Below, one piece after another: positions 1 through 12,081 of a stretch of 60,000 nucleotides of DNA. Origin of the DNA: Symsagittifera roscoffensis. Taxonomy: Eukaryota > Xenacoelomorpha > Acoela > Convolutidae. The position numbers and the translations under genes are program-made. The notes under the pieces are model-generated. The model searched no databases. It saw only the letters and a program-made list of their open reading frames with translations, and was not told where the DNA came from. Numbering within the stretch: the stretch's first letter is position 1; the number at the start of each line of letters is the position of its first letter. The stretch is taken from the NCBI RefSeq assembly GCF_963678635.1, contig NC_087070.1, forward strand, positions 41,795,831 to 41,855,830, written 5' to 3'.

Positions 1-37
1 CCATACCGAAACTTTTCGAGTTTGCAATAAGAAACCT

Positions 38-109
38 GTCCTGGCCGGATTCGAACTCTGATTGCTGTCGGCCCAGTGATTCACGTCTTACCGCCAGACC
101 ACGCGTCCC
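38..109 (-). repeat. tRNA-like SINE head
   Basis: The minus strand holds a box A-like segment (TGGTCTGGCGGTAAGAC) and a perfect box B (GTTCGAATCC) at tRNA spacing over 72 nt. The acceptor-stem ends do not pair, so this is a tRNA-derived repeat rather than a working tRNA. Confidence 0.5.
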
Positions 110-392
110 AGAGAAGACGAAGAATTTGAATTTAAAAGATTTACAAGGAGGCGAAGCTGCGCTCTGCAAAAACCGGAAAAAAACGGTCAAAATTAGCTCA
201 AGCTGACTGAAGAAAGAACAGGTAGAAAATAAACTTCGTAAAATTAAACTTTTGTGTACCGGAATCACATCCCGCCCGGAGATGGTGAGTCTCTTGTTCT
301 CGCATTAAGAAGTAGTAGCCAACAAAAAATCCGATGAAACATGCTATTATATAGCCGTATCGGAATTTAAACTACCGCGATAACTCTCGAAG

Positions 393-1400
393 TAGTTTTT
401 CAGCTGACCTAGATTGTCTTCTTCCAAAGTAAAAACCTAGCGAAAGTGAGGCTTCATACCACTTGCGATACAAAAATGAACGACGTGATTCAAATCAAAT
501 ACGAAAAATTGTTTGTCAATAAAAAATCAAAATTATAAAAAACAGAAGCTAAGAGTATCAGGAACAAACTACATGCAGTATTAGACTAAATAAGGAGCTT
601 TCAAAATGCTAGAAAGAAGCAAAATTTTCGAACAAAGGTCCTTTCTGCAGAACAAGGCCGGCAAAAATTAGCAGACATATCGGTATCTAAACTTTTCAGT
701 TTCCAAAAAAAAAACAGATCTCGACTGGTTACGCAATCCTGACTTTGTCGTCCTAAGCACTTGGAAGTAAACTGATATTTCAAAACAAGTCGGGCTACGG
801 GACTTAAGCCAACAAAAATAAACAGACGAACGATATGGTCCGAAAAAAAGCGGGTCGCGTTCGGATTCAAACTACAACTTTTTGCCGTCTCAAGCAGTTG
901 TGTTAACTCTAAGCAAAATGCGCTGGATGATTGATTGACTTGGCATTTATAATTATCGAGCGGTAAAAAAGCCAAAAAAACATAAAGAAAACCTTCAAGT
1001 CGAAAAAAACTCTAAAACAGAACATTTAAAGTCTCCTTATCGTAAGAACGCAAACAAAAACACAGTTTTCGGTTATCGAACGGGGCAAACGAAGTCGCTA
1101 CAACATAAGCCGAAACCTTTTGAGCCAAAAAAAAACAGAAAATGAAATGAGATTTAACATCTAGCGTAGATTAAAATTACAACCAGCATAAAAAGCAAAT
1201 TTCAATTAGGCCGAATATAAAAAAGCTGACATGCTCAAAATATTTCTGTTGCAACAGAAAGGCACAGTAGATGAATGAGTCTAGGAGATGAGTCCTGCGA
1301 ACAAAGTTAATTACCGTAAAAAAGTCTTGTACCCGACTGAAATACCTTGGTTTATCGCAAGGGTTATCACAAATCAGTTTAGAGCTCATTCAAGGTGCTT
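393..1400 (+). repeat. 1-kb dispersed element, copy 1
   Basis: About 1 kb matches 48525-49583 in inverse orientation, for example the blocks around 590-760 and 1020-1130. It lies downstream of the calcineurin gene. A tRNA-like segment precedes it at 38-109. No intact coding frame. Confidence 0.7.
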
Positions 1401-1426
1401 TAATGTTGTAAAAAAAAACAAACGAT

Positions 1427-1706
1427 TGGCGAAAATGTCTTGACCATTGAGCCATATGCCCGTGCTGTTTTCCAAACAAAAGCCAACAATAAAGCGGATA
1501 CTGAGCCGCAGCTTATGCTTGAAGAGTCAGTAGTTGAAAAAGAGTGAGCTCGTGGTATAACTCGTGATATTGCTCATAAAGCAGCGCGAAACGATGCAGC
1601 TAATGTTTTAAATGTATCCAACGGGACGATCAGCAGTACAGTAACACTGAGCAACAGTTGTATAGGACTAGGTCGCTCGCGAAAGTTAAGTTCTTACTTG
1701 TTTTAG
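1427..1706 (+). pseudogene. Possible decayed coding fragment, about 90 codons with one internal stop
   Basis: One plus-strand frame reads EPYARAVFQTKANNKADTEP, then LMLEESVVEKE and TGA (1545-1547). It continues in the same frame as ARGITRDIAHKAARNDAANV, then LNVSNGTISSTV, to TAG at 1704-1706. The second part resembles a helix-turn-helix, but this is weak. It may be a relic of a transposon gene or chance. Confidence 0.3.
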
Positions 1707-1871
1707 GGGATAGTTATGGTGAAAGATTTCAGATAGATGTGTTGTATGAACATCTCAACGTTTAGTCTTCTTTGTGTGCCTTCTTTATAATAAAGCAGAT
1801 GATGCATTGCTGTTTTCGAGTTGTGCTGATGTTTTTTGTTGGATGGTTATTCAGATAGCGTTTCCATTTCA

Positions 1872-1893
1872 TTTATTGTCTTCTTCTTTTATT
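1872..1893 (-). terminator. Candidate polyadenylation signals of calcineurin A
   Basis: On the minus strand, AATAAA occurs twice soon after the stop codon (1888-1893 and 1872-1877), 36-57 nt downstream. This would give a short 3' UTR. These are predictions from the hexamer only. Confidence 0.4.
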
Positions 1894-1928
1894 GACGTCC
1901 TCGTCTTGATCCCATTAGCTTTTTGAGG

Positions 1929-2071
1929 TCAGTAGGGTTTGTTCCCTCCCGCGGCTGAGTTGTTTAGGTTGTTCGAATCTTTCCTGGGCGGCATCCGCTC
2001 GTTGACCTTGTCTAACTCTTTCGCCTCCTCAAAGCCCGCAATTTTCCGAGTTGGATCAAATCCAATTAACG
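1929..2071 (-). CDS. PPP3C-like: Calcineurin A exon 12 (autoinhibitory domain and C-terminus)
   Basis: Terminal coding exon of 143 nt (residues 450-496). It reads [20 protein letters not shown] and then [11 protein letters not shown], followed by a short Asn/Gly-rich tail ending NKPY and TGA. FEEAK..D..NERMPPR is the pseudosubstrate autoinhibitory block of calcineurin A. The acceptor is tttcag|cg, which completes an Ala codon with the last G of E11a or E11b. The tail after the autoinhibitory block is shorter than in vertebrates. Confidence 0.94.
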
Positions 2072-4812
2072 CTGAAATCAATCAACATTCGATTTTCTAA
2101 CTTCAAATTAAAGGCGCCAGTTGAGCTGAAAAAGCTATTTAAATGCCATAGAATGAGAAAAATAAACAGATCATGAAAAGCAATAACATGTTCATCAGCT
2201 TTTATTAATTGTTCATCACTTGACTTTTCTCATCCTATGATCCTCAATAGCTCCTCCACGCGCCCAGCTTCCAAGCGTCCTTTCAAAATACATAGTTGCA
2301 CGCCGCAAAAACAGAGGGGTGTGATTATGATACTAAAAAGCGTGCAAAGTACAAACAAGTCATATAATGATTATATCGACTAAAAAATATCAAACCAAAT
2401 TGCATTGGATGACAATCAACATGCAGCATTCCTACTTTAGAACAAATGCTTTTCTGCCTTTCAAAATGGAAATTTGACTTAATTTTGAATAAATTAGTTC
2501 AATATTTTAGTTTGCTCAGTTAGTTTGTCATTAGTGAAAAGGGGTTTAGCAAACTGAAATGGGTTAATCGTGCACAATCAGTATGCAAAAATGACAAAAT
2601 TGTAATTTAGACAATGAGTTTTCTCAAATTAATTCCAACTGAAGCAGTAGTTAACTTAGCAACCGCTCCTCAATTCCAAGAACTTCTAGTTCGTGTATTG
2701 CTATTCCAAAATCAATCGGGTAAAACACAGCAGTGATCAGTAGACTTAGTAGCACTGAATTTCAAACAGATTCACTAAGAGTTTCAACAAGTTTTTTTTC
2801 TTCAAATTAATCACATTTTTAATCTCGCCAGGTAGGCTCCCTTCAACAAGAACATCAACAAAAACCCATATATGATACCAGTACCACAACCACAACTAGA
2901 CCACTCAATCCGACGTCCGCAGCTGAACTTTTAACTCAAACTGATAATTGTCGTAGTTCATAAGTGGTATGTCGTGTTAAACCAGTAATTAATTAATTTA
3001 GCCAACAGAAAGTTGGAAAAGCCTTAATAAACTCACTCAGGCAAAAAAACTTAATGAATTTTTCTAAATTTCTAGTCTACAATAAATTACACCATGTCAA
3101 CTTTTTTGATTTAAAGAATTATGACATTTAATCAAATTAATCCCTAATGAACGATCTTAACGACCGCTGATCTTAAGAATAAAATGCACCAAAGCAACAA
3201 AATCATTGACTTTTTTTGGTGCAAATTCTATTTTTGTTGTTGAAGGGCGTAATAGTAGTTCCACTTAAAAATTTAAATTTAAAATTTAGCTTCAAAAAAG
3301 GGCTACAAAAAACTTTTCGAAGTCGAAAAAAGAGAGTCAACAAACTTTCACTTTTCCTGGAAAAACCAAAAGAGCGAAAATTCACTTAGTTAATTGGCCT
3401 TAAATTATTATTATTGTTTTGATTATTAATTAAAATCAGAAAAGAGCAGAGAAATTGCATGACGCGACTCAACTTAACGGTCAGTGGCACAGACTGTCCG
3501 AGCTCCTCATTTGGAGAGCTGCCTTTCTACCTCCTATTTTGAATTCATTACACATACTAGCATGTCAGCCTATGATTGTTCTGACAAATATAACATCCGA
3601 ATCGAACAGCCGAAAAAATCATAACAGTCGATCAATTGTGCCGAATCATAACAGCCGCGAAGCTGTTTGAGCGCGCAGATACTTCAAGTAATGGCAGAAA
3701 CACCAAAAAAAGAGATTCGTTCTTATATTACAACACTTGAGTTTTCAATATCATATTGTAATGGCAATTTCAATTTGTTCTTGTTTCAGTTTTTCAAAGA
3801 TTTCAACTAAAAAAATGCAAGTTGGATTTGATCATTCTGTGCCAAAGATCAAATCCAACCGTGAACTTTAGTACCGCTAGCATATGGCCAAACAAAAACG
3901 AAGACTTTAGTGGGAAATAAGTTTAATTGACGCTTCGGTGATGAATTTGGTTGTCGATGCAGGAATGATTCGTTTCAGCTGTGCTATAAACATTCAACTA
4001 TAGCTTCTTATTGCATTCCCAGTGATATAACATGAAGTGATGAAAGGATAGGAACCAATTCGGTTCCGATTTTCAATACTGAGCGAAGTTTTGGGTTTAC
4101 CAGGGTGTGCACAGGCAGTAATTTATGAAAAAGACTAGCGACCTTTTTTTAGGGCAGCCATTTTGAAGTTTTGGAGCTCTGCCGAAACCAGAATGACAAT
4201 TTGAATGTGACAGCGAAAATGTTGTTTTGAGTAGGAACTTTCTAGAAGTTTTTCTTCGACGTGTGCTCCCCTCTCAAAATTAGTGTATTTGGTACGAAAG
4301 GCGCCTTTCGAAAATTCTATTTCAGAACTGGTTGTCGTAAAATAGTACCATAGGGGGAAACCTTTGGAAAAATTTGGATTCTGAGTCCGCTAGAGAGTGT
4401 AACGTACTTTTTCGTAAACCAATACCATTAGAATCAAACCTTTTGATTGCATAAAACTTATTAACTGTCATTCCTGCAGTCAATTTCTATTTACCAGTAA
4501 CGAAATGCTGCCAATTTTTCAAATACAACTCAAAAGCCTGGTTTGAGGATTAATGCCTTACAAGACATTCGCATTTATTGGAGGCTCAGTCTAGAATGAG
4601 ATATATTCACTACCCACAAGGTATCTTCTGTGTATTATTTTACGATAACCATTTTGGCCTACTAACTTTTAAGCCGCTTATATAAACTAAATTCAAGAAT
4701 AAATCATAAATCCCGTGCCATAAATGCAAATGATTGTTCAAACACTTCGCAAAATTGGATCTTTTTGTTTAGGAGAGTTGAAAAAATCAATTTTGTCGGC
4801 ATATAAAAAAGA

Positions 4813-5276
4813 ACATAGCCAACAGACAGTCACTTTTTTCTGTTTACTTGCGTTCATTGACTCTTTTCCAACTGTTTTTCGAAAATATTTCTACTTTCAA
4901 ATTTCAAAGAAAAAAATAAATGGTCTTAAAGCTCTTTAAATTTCTGGAACCATTTCTGATTGACACTTTTTTGTTAAAAGTAACTCAATTTGAGAAAACT
5001 GGATCAATAAGTAAACTTTTTATTTCGCTGGGAGATCTGATAATTAAATTCCACTTTTCGAACTTAGAAGTCGATCACGTTTTTTGTGACCTTTACACTT
5101 TTGCTGTTCGATAGTGGAGTTTGCCTTCCTTTTAACAAAGGAAATGAACTAACTTGAAAAGAAATCAAAAGTCAGACCGCGAAAAGTAAACTTGAGCCTG
5201 AACAAATTAAGAATTTTCCTGGAAAAAAAATCGCGACTTAAATAGAAGTCTGAACTACGTTCATCGAATCTTACAA
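4813..5276 (+). repeat. Family A repeat with internally inverted 5' end
   Basis: A copy of the abundant repeat described in Findings. Bases about 4828-4875 are the reverse complement of the normal 5' segment (tttacttgcgttcattgact), while the remainder is in normal orientation. Confidence 0.75.
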
Positions 5277-6666
5277 ACAGGCTTGAAAATACGTTCATCA
5301 TCGACCGTCCCGGCAAAAACCTAAATCTTCCCCTGTTAAAAAAAAACTCGAATTCTTTTTAACTCGAATTCTTTTGAAATGGCAACTTTATGTTCTTAAG
5401 TTTGAAACCGAATCGTCGTTGATGTATTCAGCCAATTAAATTTTCAAGCAACACTCGAGCAAACTTGGAAGCCTCGCGGTTTGAAACAATGACATTGCAG
5501 TTGCATCATCATTTATCATCATGTCATGGCATTAGAGTTGGTTGGATGGTAAGCATGGCTCAATTCAATTAAATTCAGGTCATCGAGAAAAGAAATTAGA
5601 AGAGAGTCAAAGTTGAGAAGAAGCACAGAGCATTTCAATTAGCAGTGGCAAACGAACGCCCTAGTCAAAACAACACCACCCAAGTATAACAGAAATAAAG
5701 AAAGCTGCAAAAATACGAAACTTCATTTCTAACTGCATGCAAGCTCATTTTTGAAAATTTTTCCCGCAAATAGTTCAGAGTTTTAACTTTTAGCAACTTC
5801 CTTCATTTTTGCTAATTTCGGACCTATTTCTAACTCAGTTTTTTTTCAATTCGGGACGTTGAATGCTCAATAATTTTCCCATTTTTCGATGCTTCTGAAG
5901 CGGTAATGAAGTTTTGCCTAGGAAAAGGTGTTTTAGGATTTTTTTGGATTGTTCAGACACAAAATTTTCGCAGTTAAATCCATAGTGAGTATCAAAATTA
6001 AACACTCAGCACAATCAAACCCAGATCTTCGCGATCCTTAAAAATTCAATTTCCTACGCGCTTCTTAGTTATATTGATAGTTAAGCCAGGCATTATTATA
6101 TCTGTTTTAGGGCTGGTCTGATAAAAACTGATTGTCCTCTTTGACACCAAGAGAGAGAGAGAGAGGCCACGCGTAGTGTGGGGCTCCTAAGAAAACAGGA
6201 TTTATCTGTTGAAACGAAAAAAGAAAATTTATATTTCAATCAACAACCGAAAAAAAACAGAGTTAGAAACGCTACCCGAAACACCAGCATCTTCATTACT
6301 GAAGAAATTAGCGGAGCGCAATCATTTGCAAAATTATCTTCAAAAATCAAGAAGTGGTTTTTAGATGCCTGTATCCTCAAGCACCTTAGCATTACATACA
6401 TATGTACGTCCAACACTGCAGAATCACGATTCACTTTCCAACACCTCGAATTCCAAAAAAGCAATAGACTACACTTGCATTTGAAAATTCACAGCTTTAT
6501 TGTAGAACTTAGATTATTTCATTGGTTCCTATCAAAATTTTCATACAGTTAGCCACCTCGCTATCTTCAGTTGACAATTTCTGAATTCAGGCATGAAATG
6601 GTTTTATTATGAGTTTGAATGGTGGTGGCGGTGATGATTTTGCGCTCGGACGTATTTTATAATATG

Positions 6667-6826
6667 GTAGGGATCTCTTTAACTACATCCTCCCTCGGGT
6701 ACCTATAGTAACGAATATCCCCCCCCCCCCCCCCCATAAAAAATAAGCATGTGAGATTATATTCCTAGAAACGAATCTCCTCTCCCCCTTTAGCAAAAGG
6801 GGGATATAGTTAAAGAGTTCCTATGG
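6667..6826. mobile_element. MITE-like element with internal C17 tract, copy 1
   Basis: Terminal inverted repeats: left tagggatctctttaacta, right ending tagttaaagagttccta. An internal C-run is at 6719-6735. It shares this organisation with 15495-15669. Confidence 0.7.
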
Positions 6827-7181
6827 TAATAAAAAGATAAGGGTCCTTGGGTTATACAGCCCAAACTAGACATAAAAATCATTCCAACCACATCATTAAA
6901 AATCTAGCTCTTCAACCCTCGTCACCCCACTCCCAACAGTGTCAAGAGCAATTTTATGCTGTACCCATTGGTTTCACTAGAAGTTTTTGTAATTGGGTAA
7001 ATAACCCACAAGCCAATTTGACGACAAATGGACAACTTAAACTGAATTGAAAATATAAAATGAGAACCAGTTGCTGAGCACTTAAAATGTTTCTACTATG
7101 ATTTCTAGAGAAATTCAACTTCGAAGGAAAAATTGAAGCTTAAATTTTTCTGATTTAGTTTCTGTTTAGTAAGGAGCGATT

Positions 7182-7549
7182 AGCTAAGGCGGGTGCCGGA
7201 CATAAAGCCGATGGGACTTCAAGCCGAATCGTAGAAGAAGGACTTCAAGCCGAACAATTTGACAAAGAGTCAAGAAATATGATTAATAAGAAAACTGTTT
7301 TAAAGCATTTCTGAATTTCATGAGCTTTCTTTATAAGTTATTGGCTTTTTCTTAAATATGAGCCTCTAATTGATCTTTAGGAATAAAATCCGGCTGACCT
7401 ATCTGTTGTTACGAAGAACGCTTATTATGAACTTGCTTAAACTTTTGAAGATAAACATTTTACTGGTCAAAGATTGGCGCTTTGAGGTGCGTGTGAAGTT
7501 TAATTTTCGTCTTGAAGTCCCGTTGGCCTGTTGTCCTAGACCCAGCTAA
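7182..7549. mobile_element. Small foldback element with ggacttcaag arms
   Basis: The left arm (agctaaggcgggtgccgg through gatgggacttcaagccgaa) matches the inverse of the right arm (ttcgtcttgaagtcccgttgg through acccagct). A related arm occurs at 57725-57800 in the opposite orientation. Confidence 0.6.
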
Positions 7550-7987
7550 GGCAAACAAACACCAACCAAAACAGAATTAATTGCAGCTAAAATAACGTAA
7601 TAGTAGGATTGAATTCGAGGTTCAGTCTAATCATATTTCGTCGAATCGTAGAAGAATCATTTAGTTGGAAAATCTGAAAAATTCAGACCAATTTTCTCGA
7701 CACGGAGAGAAATGTCTTGATTTTTATTTGAAACCGAATCACAAATGAACACAGGTTTTAATACGAATACATCCCTTTGAGTCGTCAACATCGGCCGAAA
7801 AAAAAACCTCGATAAGGGGGGGGGGGGGGTTGGGGGTGCGAGGGTGGTCTCAGAGAGCTCCAAGTGTTGTTAGAGTATTGAAATTGTTTTATTGGGCCAT
7901 ATAACCGAAGATAGGCCTTCTCTTTTGATGTTTGTATATTTGCGGCGGTGGCGGCAGTTGCTGGTGTTGTTGTTTTAGGTGTCTTAC

Positions 7988-8085
7988 CATCATCTAAGGA
8001 GCGAGTGCCCCCTGAGAGCACCCCGATGGGCAACATGCCCGTGGGAGTGAGACCTTTCAAGGCCACTACTTTCTCACTCTCTTCC
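7988..8085 (-). CDS. PPP3C-like: Calcineurin A alternative exon 11b (paralogue of 11a)
   Basis: 98-nt exon reading [19 protein letters not shown] and then [13 protein letters not shown]. It has the same length, phases and donor (g|gtaaga) as E11a, and 20 of 32 residues are identical. The acceptor is cctttag|g. It joins in frame to exon 10 and exon 12 just as E11a does. If placed after E11a, the frame shifts and reaches TAG within seven codons. No decay is seen, so it looks functional. Confidence 0.92.
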
Positions 8086-8717
8086 CTAAAGGCCACAATA
8101 CAACACACATGTAATCTACTGTTTATACATATCAACTAATTTACAGACCACACTAACGTTAACACCACAATTCTGTCTAAGTGACAATTTGCAGATTTCA
8201 AAACTTAGCTAACACACGGTTGAAATCGCGTAGATGAAAAAGAAAACCAAAAACCAACTTTCGATTTTCATCGAAAACATCACCGAAGAATTTTCAATGA
8301 TTGGCGCTTATGATAATGCTACAAATTGTCCCTTTCATCGAATTGTCACTACAAGTACACATTAGTCTTTTTCTTAATACTTGAATCTTTAATTTAATTA
8401 TTAGCAATGTTACTAGCATATATGCACCAGAAAGCAATAGCTGATATTATTTTAATTTTCAGGTCAAATATTATATTTTCATCCCCCTCAAATGAAACAG
8501 AAAAAACATAAAACTTTAAGATCGTTAACTTATGTTACAATCATTATTTAATTATCATGAGCTTTTGAAAACAAAACGCCACACAGTGACGATAATAATC
8601 TCGATCATTTTACGGACCCCGATAATTGATATTGAAAAAACTCTGGGCAATCTAGCCTCTATAGGAAGACTAGAGGCTGATTCATCTTATGCACTTAATG
8701 TTTTTCACTTACCCTGA

Positions 8718-9176
8718 ACATAGCCAACAAACAGTTGGAAAAGAGTCATGAAGTCAAGACAAAAAAACGACCGTTTTTCGAAAAAATTTCTACTTTCAAA
8801 TTTCAAAGAAAAAAATAAATGGTCTTAAAGCTCTTTAAATTTCTGGAACAATTTCTGATTGACACTTTTTTTTGAGTTTGACACAGTAACTCAATTTGAG
8901 AAAACTGGATCAATAAGTAAACTTTTTATTTCGCTGGGAGATCTGATAATTAAATTCCATTTTCGAACTTAGAAGTCGATCACGTTTTTCGTGACCTTTA
9001 CACTTTTGCTGTTCGATAGTGGAGTTTGCCTTCCTTTTAACAAAGGAAATGAACTAACTTGAAAAGAAATCAAGTCAGACCGTGAAAAGTAGATTTGAGC
9101 CTGAACAAATTAAGAATTTTCCTGCAAAAAAACTAAAAAATCACTAAGACCTATATAAGTTCATGACCCTTAATAA
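8718..9176 (+). repeat. Family A repeat
   Basis: Begins acatagccaacaaacagttgg and contains the conserved core gatcacgtttttcgtgacct and gatagtggagtttgccttcc. It lies in intron 11, just upstream (in gene sense) of E11b. Confidence 0.8.
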
Positions 9177-11331
9177 GTGACACCATTTTTCTACTAAACC
9201 ATACTTTGACTAACTAGTTGGTTCAGTCAAACTCGAGATCAAATCTCTAACAACACCATTCAAACACCCGCAAAATGAAAGCATAATTGATTGGAAAACC
9301 CTGTTATGTATTACCCGCAACCTATCCTATGCTTAACCTGAAATTGAAGTTAGGTTAAAATCCAGTTGGAATTAATGACATGATTCATTGTCAAAATTAC
9401 AAATTGCCAATAACACATATGATTGTACACTAACAATTCAACTTTGAATGGAAAACCATCAAATCATTAAGCTTGCAGGTGGACATTTGCACTATTGAAG
9501 GGCTAATCATGGTTGAGAATGTATATGCCAACGGGGTAATAAACTTATGCCAAACCTGATCGTCTCAAAAAGATCCGAGAGAAAACATCCAGTTAGATCA
9601 AACATCCGATAGCCGGCACTTAATTCACCTAGATTTGGCATGAATTTGGGTATGAAAAAAAAACACGATCTATCAAACACCAGTCATTTCGTTCATAAAA
9701 ATGGTATTTTTTAGAAATCAAAAATGGAATGTTCTACCCGTGTCGAACTACCACTAGTTTGCTATGGTTTTCTCATTAAAAGCTGCACCAGCCACTGAGT
9801 TCTCGACAGACCTGGATTTAAACAACAGAAGCCGCTAGCCATCCAAGTAGGACAGAATTTTTCGACCTCATTTGAAGGTCGTGCATTCAAACATTCTACC
9901 TGGACAGATGAGTGTGTTAACAAAAATTGTGACCAAATCTTTGATTTTTTTTTGAATCAGAATTAAAATGTGATACCACAGTTGACGATCTATGATCTTT
10001 CAAAAATCAACAAAAAACACCCTTCGCCACAGTTCTTTCCTATTTCATGAAGTGGTCGCAACAGCAATTGCATCGTTCAGACATTCGACATCTGCTTCGT
10101 TCCGGCAAACAACTGCTCTAACCTTTCGGACGTTTGACCTGTCTGATGTTTGCCCTTCTTTTTCACACTATGATTGATTGTTTTTGTTGATTGCATGAGT
10201 GCATATAGGTTGCAATTGAACATTGTCGTTCGTTTTGTGTGGTAACCATGATTACACTAAGGGTAGCAAAATAGCCCTGCAAAATCACTCCCTCCCCATT
10301 CAAAATCACATGAGCCAAGTTGTATGCAATATCCATCATGTGTTTGCATTGCTGCAGGTAATTCCCACCACTAGTAAACATTGTCATGTCCGATTCAGTG
10401 GGGCTCATTTTGCGTCTATTCTAATAATGCTCCTTCACTTCAAGGCTGTCACATTTGCTAATGCATTTTAGTAGAAGTCAGTCAGTCAGCAATGCAACCA
10501 ATAGACTAATGCTTCACTTCATGTGGTCACTGTACTATTTTTAAGCCCAACTACCTTCCCTCGCTCTCAGAGTACTACGGGTAACATTCACCGCTTTTTA
10601 CCAGCCCATTTCCCTAACTGCATCTTAAACTTTACATACCAAGCAAAGCGGACTGCAAACTTGCACTTTCAGATACTCCTCACAGGATTAATTTGAGAAA
10701 GGCTTCAATGACTCTTTCATATCACAAGATGAAAAGATGAACATGGGTACAAAAAAAGAAGTCTGCCCAGCTGGGCAAAAGGAAAGGGGCAGGTAAAAAG
10801 CAGTCGACGCAAATTCATCCCTCCCTCGGGGGCAAAGGAAAATCAAAATCACATTCAATCAGGAGACTTTCGTCTAAAACACCTGGTCAACAACATTCTA
10901 CTTCATATAATATTATAAAACACGATTTGTGGTTGAAGCGATCCATTTACTCTAAATCTACTGCCCATACACTAAATGGTATTGCATTTGAATGGTTTCT
11001 CCGCCAAGTAGAGAGTAGATGATAAACTTCAACGGATAACTTCTGGTACAACAAGGCATTAATTGCATTGAATTCAGTGCATCGACATTGGGGACATATC
11101 AAAACCACGTTAACACGTTTTTTTTTTCGCCAGGACCAAGTTAGTTTCCAGCTACAGAACCAGCTGAAATTCATCATCACTTAAACATGGCCCCTCGCCG
11201 TTGTCTATTTAGCTTGCATTCAAATTCATTTCTCCAGTTGTTCTCTAACTCAGAGAGCTCATCGAAATATTACACTGTGAGCATATAGATTTTGTTGACT
11301 GAATGGTCGTCTAAGCAGATAGACAATTAAT

Positions 11332-11347
11332 GGGGGGGGGGGGGGGG
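11332..11347. repeat. G16 run
   Basis: Homopolymer of 16 G in intron 11. Another run of 14 G is at 7816-7829, beyond the E11b donor. Both are C-runs in the transcript. Confidence 0.9.
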
Positions 11348-12081
11348 ACTAGAGAAATGATTCAAATGATCAAACGTTTTAATAGTACTGAACAAGCCCA
11401 TTCAACTGTTTGAGATTGTGTAAAATGTAATTGACCAGGTATTGGTATGCAAACTATGGTTTAGAAGAATCGATTCAACATAAATAGGACAACAGGTACG
11501 TATTAGAATAGTGAACGTTCCCTTCTGATCTACTGAAAAGCTACTGTACTATTACTGTTACGTTCTATTCAGTTCAGGTGCATTTGGAGGCACTGACGGT
11601 ACAGGTACAATACATTTCACGGGACGACAAACTTAAATAACATTTCCTCCTTTCTAAATATAACTCTCCCCTTAACATTATGATTTGCATCTGAAGTGAA
11701 ATCGCACTTAGCACTCCAGGCTAGAGACAGCCTTGCACGATGCTTAATTGATTTGAAAACGATCCCTTTTAGTATCCAAGAACATAGCCAACGTTTTTTT
11801 ATATTTCCAATTCCATAAAACAGAATAGATAACCGTAAGCCTTTTTAAGTTCAAATAACATTTTTTTGTTGAAAATTTAATTAACCCATTTGGGAAAATC
11901 GAATGAAAAAGTAATTTAACAGTTAAAAGCCTAATGCTTATGTGGCTCACGATGCGAAGTTGAACTTCAAAACAACAAATGGGCAAAGTATAGAAAGCTG
12001 ATTCAGTTGAAACTGAAATCAAACGTCTTCGAGTTTGGAAATAATTTGTCTTCGGCATTTTTCTTCTATATGAAATCAAAA

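Larger units (their letters stand above)
2072..7987 (-). other. Calcineurin A intron between E11b and E12
   Basis: 5.9 kb. It holds a possible alternative terminal exon at 2230-2279, a short family A fragment near 3001, one family A copy, one poly-C MITE, one foldback element, a (GA)n run at 6151-6165 and a G14 run. I see nothing clear in 2300-4800 and 5300-6600 beyond AT-rich sequence. Confidence 0.85.

Noticed and set aside
38-109. Functional tRNA gene
   Set aside because: Boxes A and B are present but the acceptor stem does not pair, and similar degenerate copies are dispersed.
4920-5114. MVLKLFKFLE frame repeated at 24411
   Set aside because: Both are the same part of family A copies. 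The frame is broken in most copies, so it is not a conserved transposon protein.
6178-6552. 124-codon plus-strand frame
   Set aside because: The start is GTG, composition is biased to Lys/Asn/Phe, and no splice sites or motifs support it.
7948-8139. Plus-strand frame over E11b
   Set aside because: Antisense shadow of the calcineurin exon.
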